From positions 186,001-250,000 of the forward strand of contig JAQFWX010000018.1 in NCBI GenBank assembly GCA_027605045.1: a stretch of 64,000 bases of DNA, written 5' to 3'. Made by a program: the position numbers and the translations under genes. Source of the stretch: Phallus indusiatus (taxonomy: Eukaryota > Basidiomycota > Agaricomycetes > Phallales > Phallaceae). A model generated the notes under the pieces. The model was given only the letters and a program-made list of their open reading frames with translations, was not told the DNA's origin and ran no database searches. This document shows, in pieces, positions 57,981 to 64,000 of the stretch (position 1 is its first letter; each line of letters starts with the position of its first letter).

Positions 57981-60363
57981 CTAGCTGACGGCAACTGGGG
58001 TGGCAGTCTGTGGTCGCGGTCGTACCCGAAATCCTTTGGCCTTGAGTTGTTTTCTTTTGGCACCTAAGCAAGTCGAAAATCATTAACAAACATTTGAGTA
58101 TAAGTGTCAAGAATACACACCATCAATGATCTCCCTGTCTTCATCCGAGTTAAACTCAACGTCACCTGACTCAGTTTCCATTGCAAGGCCAGGTTCGACC
58201 GTTTCTTTCTGCGTTTGGAGTACCTCTGGCTGTTTCTTCCGTTTTCCAATTTTAAGTTTGGCAACGAAGAATCCATCCATATTGTGAGCGTGTGGGTAAA
58301 ATCGGCGGGTAAGACTAAGTTTGGAATTGAACGTTTTACCGCGATAGCTCGTATATCCCTCTCTTCCAAATTCAAGGCCTGTATCGACCAGTGTGACGTT
58401 GGGTCGTTTTCGGAGGGCATAATCTACAACCGCCTCGTTCTCGTCCACGGTGACTGAACAGGTGGAGTATACGACGAATCCTCCTGTTGCGGATGACGGA
58501 TCGACAGAGTCAATGGCACAGAGTATAAGTTGTTTTTGGAGATGCGATAAAAGATTGAAATCACGTTCGGACTATATTACTGTGTAAGAACCCACATAAC
58601 GGCACAAGACAAAAAAAAGCAAATACATGCCTTGTTAATCTTCACGCTGCTATCCTTGCTGATAACGCCAGTACCACTGCACGGCGCATCCAACAACACT
58701 CTATCGAACCCACCCATAACCTTCGGAAACTCCCGACCGTCATAAGAACAAACGATAACATTTTTACAGCCCAGTCTATGAATATTTGCCGTCAAACTCT
58801 TGACTCGAGCTTTATTCGCATCGTTGGCGAATACTACACCGGTATTTTGCATTAAGGCTGAAATGTAAGTGGTTTTACCACCAGGGGCGGAAGCCATATC
58901 GAGTATGCGTTCGTTCGGACTTGGAGAGAGAGCGATGACTGGTAGAAAAGATGAGGCTGCTTGGAGCATGTAGTGTCCAGCAAGATACTCCGGCGATGCA
59001 CCTGTCAATCATTAATCCCAGTTAAAACAAAAAGGCTTTACAAAACATACCAATTGGGATAGGACTTTCAAAGACTTGAAGGCCTACGTTAGTCCATTTT
59101 CCAATAGGTTCTAGATTGACTCCTCGGTTAATCAGAGCTTGGGCAAGATCGCGACGACGAGTGCGTAATGTGTTTGTTCGAATAGTGACTGGTCGTGGAA
59201 CTTCATTGGCTTCGAAAAATTCAATGGCCTATTCGAAAGAATAAGGTTCACGAAGAAGGAACAAGGGAAATGGATATACCTCGTCAACAGGGAATAAATG
59301 AAATAGTTTCTCAGCAAGAAATTCGTTGTAGCCGTAATAACTAGCTATATCGGATATTAACTGATCAACATATTCTGATCGAGATCTACAAGCAAAATTA
59401 TTAATAAGGGAATGGTACAAGAACCAAGAATACTTGCCTGGTTTTATCCCCAAACCGCTTAAAGTTGCCCAAAACCTTCGCACATTCCTGCATTCGTAAT
59501 TGAACTTCCTGAACGTCAGGACCTCCTCTTTTCTTTTCCTCTTCTCTCTGCTCTGGAGTAGGTAACGAAAATCTTTCCGTCCGTCATCCTCTTCCTCCGC
59601 TTCGCCAACAGCAGCATCTTCATTCTCATCACCATCTTCGGCGAATTGTTCCTCTGCTTCATCTGCAATTCTAACTTTTTTCAGTTTTGAGGTTACATCA
59701 TTTTTCGAATTGCTTTCTTCTTCTTCTTCGCTTTCCGAAGCCTTTAAACATAGTTAATATGAATGTCGATGCCTTGCATGATAATAAGACATACAGCTAT
59801 TTCTGCATCACTAAAGACAAAAGATACTGAGAGGAAAACCAGCACATCATTGAAACCGAACTTACAAATCGTCCTTGAAACCCGTAAACGAATCCTCATC
59901 TCCCTCGTCTCCAAAGCTTCCCATCTCGTCCTCGTCATCATTGTCATCAGCAGGATCATCAAAAAGCAAGCTTCAGAGAACGCCTCAGCCATAAAAACAA
60001 TATACAATTATTTTCACTGAAACTTACGTAGCATGAGCCTTCAAATTCTCATCGTCTTCAACATCCTCCCAACCCAAACTATCATCATCACTCGCATCTT
60101 TTCCAGCCTTCTTCTTCCCCTTCCCTTTTGCTTTCCCTTCTTATTTCCTTCTCCTCTATTCGAATCTTTCCCGCTGCTCAACCTTTTTTCTGGCCTGTGT
60201 TTAGAACAGACGTCGTCGATTTTGGTTTTTTAGGCGATCTTCTGTCATTTTTCGCATCCCCATCTTCATTATCATCGGCCTTTCTTTTCCGAGGTTTTGA
60301 GAATTTGGTATCTTCAGGTAATGGTATAGGATCCTTTTGCTTAGTTTTCGCCCGTCTGCCCAT
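57981..60363 (-). CDS. NOP2: 25S rRNA cytosine-C5 methyltransferase Nop2 (NOL1/NSUN1), one apparent frameshift
   Basis: Nucleolar SAM enzyme that methylates 25S rRNA and is needed for 60S assembly. Exons: 60363-60183, 60139-60028, 59970-59866, 59810-59795, 59741-59438, 59385-59280, 59228-59051, 59001-58631, 58571-58121, 58063-57981 (about 635 aa). The N-terminus is Lys/Arg-rich, then strongly acidic ([15 protein letters not shown]). The catalytic core has [21 protein letters not shown], the SAM motif [18 protein letters not shown], the motif [10 protein letters not shown] with catalytic Cys, and the second Cys in [14 protein letters not shown]. Exon 4 is a 16 nt micro-exon (DAEIA). Introns at 59437-59386 and 58630-58572 are GC-AG. 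One base is missing near 59576-59586 before [12 protein letters not shown]. Confidence 0.92.
58572..58630 (-). other. GC-AG intron in NOP2 (intron 8)
   Basis: Donor AACAAG/GCATGT, acceptor ATATAG on the minus strand. It joins SSVKINK to [14 protein letters not shown] in frame. The nearby GT at GCATGT leaves the wrong phase. Confidence 0.8.
59386..59437 (-). other. GC-AG intron in NOP2 (intron 5)
   Basis: Donor ACCAG/GCAAGT, acceptor TTGTAG on the minus strand. It joins GDKTR to [14 protein letters not shown] in frame. Confidence 0.85.
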
Positions 60364-60552
60364 CTTTTTTCAAGTCCGGGTTGAGAAGATGGAAATATTC
60401 AAAATGAATTAATAACCGGGCGGGGTTTAAACAACTTTTCCCCCGGAATAGACTCAACCACATCGAGTTCATTTTGAGCTGGATTACTTTTATTTATTTA
60501 TGTGTCTACGCTGATATACCAAAAAACAAGCTTCGTTCTCTTCTTCTTCTAT

Positions 60553-62153
60553 TTATGATGTGCCTCTTACCACCTTGTCCAAGCTCTCCGCAACATATCT
60601 GATATTGTGCGAATTCAAACCGGCCATGGAAATTCTTCCATTCGTCGTCAAATAAATATGAAAATTATCAATCATAGCTTGAGATTGAGTGGTGTTTATA
60701 CCGGTGAAACTGGTTGAAGAGAAAAGGAAAGTGAGTTGTCACAAGAAATGATATGGTCAAAAAAACACGCGAATCATCATACCTGAACATGCCAATTTGG
60801 TTTATAATGTGTTTCCAATCACCGGGAGTCTTGAGTTCGTTTGTAAGGATGTTATATAATTGGTGACGCATGTCGATTATACGGTGTGCCATTGTCTTAA
60901 TATCTCGCTTCCATTCTTCAAAAAGTGTTGCATCGTTGAGGATCAGCGTCATCTGAAAATATAATACTTTAATTAGGCAATGATAATCTAAATCGGACTT
61001 GGACATACCAGACGGGCGCCATGAGATGGTGGGTTGCTGATTTCACTCCGTTGTAAAACTGAAAGCTGACTCTTGATTCTATCGGCAGCCTCTTTAGTGG
61101 CTCCAACGACATGAAGAGCTCCAACTCGTTCGCCATACAGTCCAGCGTTCTTAGCGAAACTCTAAACACATAATAAGTCATTATATGTATCCCTCCGCCC
61201 AAACTATTACTACTCGCCTGGCAAACCAGTAAACGAACGCCCTTGACAACGAAGCTTCTTACAGCGGCTGCATCTCTATCCAGATCACCAGTAGCAAAAC
61301 CTTGATATGCGCAATCGAAAAATGCAAAATGTTTTCGGGCCAGCATCACATTAGCGATCTGATCCCATTGTTCTGGTGTAGGGTCAACACCAGTAGGATT
61401 GTGAGCGCATGCATGCAGAAGGAATACAGATTGTTCGGGGGCATTTTGAAGAGTGGAGAGGAAACCTTGGAAATTGAGGCCGATGGTTTTTGGATCGTAG
61501 TATGGGTAGTTTATGGGATCGATTGAAACGTTTTTGAAAATGGCTTGGTGATTAGCTGAAATGAAGGATGGTTCAAAATCTGGCGGTTAAACATCAGAGA
61601 CTCGCTCTTACCCCATGTAGGGTTACTGAGATAGATCTGTTTGTCTCCATTGAAAGTGTAGAATCGTGATAAGAAAAGGCCGCCAAGATGGTTTGCGCCT
61701 GTACCGGAGATGGTCTGAACGCTGAATGGATTTTATTTAGATCGACTGCTTTCGGTATCATCCTTGCAAACATACCTAGCAACTCTGTTTTCAAGGATAG
61801 CAGGTGAATCAGCGCCGAGAATGAGTCTAGCAGCGGCAGCAGTGTACTCGGGTAGACCAGTGATGGGGAGATATTCATGATCGAGGGTCGGATCGGTCAA
61901 CAAAATTTCGGTAGCCTTTGTTTATTTTATTTATTGGAAAAACGTAATGAATTTAAAAAAAGCATCATTATCATGCCTTTTTGACAACAGGAAGCACCCA
62001 GGGTTTGTTCTCGTTGTCCCTGTAGGCCCCTACGCCCAAGTTGACTTTGTTAGCGAACGAGTCGACTTTGTATGCTGCGGTGAGTTTGAAAATGCTGTCT
62101 GCAGGGGCGAGGGGGACGGTTGTCCAGGCATCTAGGAGATCATTTGAAGACAT
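60553..62153 (-). CDS. AAT2: Aspartate aminotransferase (cytosolic type)
   Basis: PLP enzyme interconverting aspartate/2-oxoglutarate and oxaloacetate/glutamate. Exons: 62153-61977, 61915-61776, 61721-61612, 61555-61218, 61161-61009, 60952-60783, 60709-60553 (414 aa, in frame). Signatures: VNLGVGAYRDNENKPWVLP, EYLPITGLPEYTAAAARLI, SGTGANHLGGLF, SNPTWANHQAIF, LLHACAHNPTGVDPTPEQW, FFDCAYQGFATGD, then the PLP-lysine region SFAKNAGLYGERVGAL, and GINTTQS near the end. No presequence follows the chosen start, hence cytosolic; an in-frame ATG at 62255 would add 34 residues and could make a targeted form. Introns 1 and 4 have GC donors. Confidence 0.94.
61162..61217 (-). other. GC-AG intron in the aspartate aminotransferase gene (intron 4)
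   Basis: Donor TGCCAG/GCGAGT, acceptor GTTTAG on the minus strand. It joins GVRLLVCQ to SFAKNAGLYG, the PLP-lysine motif. Confidence 0.85.
61916..61976 (-). other. GC-AG intron in the aspartate aminotransferase gene (intron 1)
   Basis: Donor AAAAAG/GCATGA, acceptor CAAAG on the minus strand. It joins VLPVVKK to ATEILLTDP. No GT donor keeps this conserved junction. Confidence 0.75.
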
Positions 62154-62688
62154 GACTATGGTCAGATATAACAGATAATTGGACGGAGAGCCTCTTTTAT
62201 AAAGGACGAGAGGCAATTGAAGCCGAAGGAAATCAACTGCTCCGAGATTTGTCACGCGGCAGGCCGCGCAGGCAACGAACCTCTCAGTTGCAATTGTGAC
62301 TCACCGTTGTCCGCAACGCCACGTATATGCAATGAAACCTGTTTTAATCGGTCTGTCGCCATTCCGTGACGGTAGAAGGAGGGAAAGGGGGAGCACTCGG
62401 AGCCTTGCCGCTTTTAAACCATAAAAAAAGAAATCAAAATAAAATTCACGTGAAAGATTATTACGTTGACACATTACAACAGAAGTAGACGAAATGAAAC
62501 GGAAATAGCAGGAGGAAGAAAGTAAACAGGATACAAGATGTCTACAGAAGAGGCCGTCCGTCCCATGAATAATTAAAAATATGAAGGAAGGGGAATCCAG
62601 GGAAATGATATATGATGGGTGTGATACTATGTATGTATGCTCGATATAGGGTAGAGTGAAAACGGAAGTGGATGCAGGTGGGGAATGT

Positions 62689-62980
62689 CTAGCCTGCAAT
62701 CTTGGTGGCAACGGTCCGTTCACTTTCCAAACGCTCCTTGTTGCGCTGGAATGCCTCCTGCCGACACTCGGCCATCTTAAGACAGGCATGATGCTCAGGT
62801 AGTCGATGCTAGGAGAAAAGGTCTGGGGGTCAGCTTTTGTTTCTTTTTGTCTAGTCCCACAATACTCACTGTTGCGCAGAATGACGAGTGGCAATGGGCA
62901 CAGTCACCGACTATGCGAAGCGCAGCGTTGTTGCATCGTGGCTCGCCAGGGAGCTGACACCGTTGTTTCTTGGCTGGCAT
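62689..62980 (-). CDS. Small AN1-type zinc-finger protein
   Basis: Exons 62980-62870 and 62808-62689 (76 aa). The order of metal ligands (C and C in RCQLPGEPRC, then GDCAHCHSSFCATHRLPEHHAC) matches the AN1 finger: C..C, C..C, C..H, H..C. A basic/acidic helix (CRQEAFQRNKERLESERTVATKIAG) follows. The intron of 61 nt splits the finger at SFCAT/HRLPEHH. Fungal AN1 proteins often bind ubiquitin or the proteasome and respond to stress; that role is inferred. It lies head to tail with the aspartate aminotransferase gene, about 535 bp apart. Confidence 0.85.
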
Positions 62981-63648
62981 GGTTCTAGAAGGCTAACAAA
63001 TGAGAGTTAGACTGAAACAGTCATAATAATTTGCAGAACACTGACCTTCGCTTGGTGAAAGTGCGTTGAAAGTGAAAGGGGGTTGTTGTAGAATCAAAGA
63101 CAGGACAGGAATTGAGCAAAGAGGTTGACGCGGCCCCTCTTTATGAAAGCTTTAAGACCTCGGGCGTCTACCGATTACATGTACACAAGCACAATCCAAA
63201 GCCGGGTCCGTGCCGCCGGACTTTTGATGAGTCCATTGTAAATGCAGTGTCCTCCTTTCAACGGCGTGGAACCATAGAAACATTTGGAATTTCCCCATTC
63301 ATAAAAATTAAAATAAATATTAAATTATTGGGGAATTGGAATGTCCGTTCACACAGCCAGTCGACTTTTCAAAATTTGTTGCGCCGCATGCTCGCATTTC
63401 AATTCTCAACTGGCACACGACAACTGGATCTCCTGCCCAGCTCTTGAATTAGGACCCATGTTCTATTATTATAACTAACCAATGATCGACGAATAAATGG
63501 TAGAGTTAAAGAGGAAAAGAAAATTGTTCGTGGATAAGCGGTATAACTAATAAATATAAACAAGAGAAAGAAGTAGACAAGGAGGAGAAGAGGTGATGTA
63601 AAGATGCAGCACCATTGCAGAAAATCGTTATTTCTGGCTAGCGTCAAC
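62981..63648. other. Intergenic region between the AN1 and syntaxin genes
   Basis: About 670 bp. It contains the short promoter of the AN1 gene and the probable 3' UTR of syntaxin. A plus-strand ORF at 63112-63447 has no family features. Nothing else is supported. Confidence 0.5.
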
Positions 63649-63959
63649 TTATTTGTTACTATGGACATGATTCGCAACCTCAACCCCAACGACGATACCG
63701 ACGATGGCGAGAATGATGAGACAGATGAAAAAGCAGATCCACCGCTTCTTCCTAGCAGAACGAGCCGAAGCAACTGCCTTATCTGTGTGTTGTAGCCTAT
63801 TATTATTTCACCCATCAGCAAGTGTCAAGTCAAAAAAAAAAAAGTTCGTATAAATAGAAATAAAGATCCTTACGCGAGCTCGGCATCGTTTGCAGTCTTT
63901 TCCGTATTCACGACAATCGCATTTATAGATTCGTCTTGTTGTTCCACGAGTACGCTCAT
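63649..63959 (-). CDS. Plasma-membrane t-SNARE syntaxin (Sso1/2-like), C-terminal part
   Basis: Only the last two exons are in the window: 63959-63874 and 63796-63649. They encode the end of the SNARE helix (MSVLVEQQDESINAI, NTEKTANDAEL), a basic patch before the membrane (ARSARKKRWICFF) and one C-terminal anchor (LIILAIVGIVVGVEVA), ending VHSNK and stop. The acceptor just before ATG at 63959 shows that the frame continues upstream, so the start codon and most of the SNARE and Habc domains are beyond the right edge. Exocytic Qa-SNARE function is inferred from this signature. Confidence 0.88.
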
Positions 63960-64000
63960 CTTTAATATCAAGTTAAAAACAAGAGCTTTTGACGAAGAAA

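Noticed and set aside
60140..60182. Apparent double frameshift in the N-terminus of NOP2
   Set aside because: A 43 nt intron with GTTGAG donor and TAAG acceptor restores the frame fully (exon 60183-60363 to exon 60028-60139), so no sequence change needs to be assumed.
62154..62255. In-frame N-terminal extension of aspartate aminotransferase
   Set aside because: The extension has some hydrophobic and basic residues but the homologous cytosolic N-terminus begins at 62153; it is kept only as a possible alternative start.
63112..63447. Plus-strand ORF of 111 codons
   Set aside because: No motif, and it lies between the AN1 and syntaxin genes where only a promoter and a 3' UTR are expected.

Overview
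The window is nuclear DNA of a filamentous fungus, most likely a basidiomycete of the Agaricomycetes. Nearly every gene is cut by many very short introns (mostly 43 to 60 nt; I placed about 149), genes lie on both strands about every 2 kb, UTRs are pyrimidine rich, and the gene set is typically fungal (kynurenine pathway, Hal-type kinase, Pmp3, GID complex, MCH1-like transporter). Gene models were built by hand from protein reading frames and GT-AG or GC-AG splice sites. For complete genes the summed exon length is a multiple of three, except where a single-base frameshift is flagged. I see no transposon, CRISPR array, rRNA or confident tRNA.

Layout. 0-10 kb: ALG3 (minus, cut by the left edge), PRP28 RNA helicase, a long arrestin-domain protein and a heat shock transcription factor. 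10-20 kb: an Ala/Glu/Pro-rich protein between two long non-coding stretches, eIF2B epsilon, a four-exon Pmp3 gene and a kynurenine-formamidase-like hydrolase. 20-31 kb: a Hal4/Hal5-like kinase, a 3.5 kb gene-poor stretch, the ER lectin YOS9/OS-9 and a four-AT-hook protein. 32-39 kb: divergent kynurenine 3-monooxygenase and kynureninase, then a GST-fold protein with a Ser-rich tail. 39-54 kb: VPS11, pyruvate dehydrogenase E1 alpha, a Coa1-like protein, an LSM14/Scd6 protein, GID5/ARMC8 and an IML2/TTC39 protein. 54-64 kb: dephospho-CoA kinase, MCH1-like transporter, NOP2, aspartate aminotransferase, an AN1 zinc-finger protein and a plasma-membrane syntaxin cut by the right edge.

How genes relate. 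Most are unrelated housekeeping genes. The clear pathway link is tryptophan/kynurenine catabolism: KMO and kynureninase share a 255 bp divergent promoter, and a formamidase-like hydrolase lies about 13 kb away. ALG3 builds the N-glycan whose trimmed form YOS9 reads, but they are 27 kb apart and probably a chance pairing.

Most notable observations: (i) eight single-base reading-frame breaks in five genes, mostly at short homopolymers and including essential genes, which suggests residual sequence errors rather than pseudogenes; (ii) seven introns with GC-AG ends, about 5 percent of all introns placed; (iii) a 20 bp perfect palindrome around a CRE octamer in the 119 bp Pmp3/hydrolase promoter; (iv) coding micro-exons of 6, 12 and 16 nt; (v) a roughly 325-residue low-complexity insert inside a kinase domain. 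I did not find a convincing undescribed multi-gene system.
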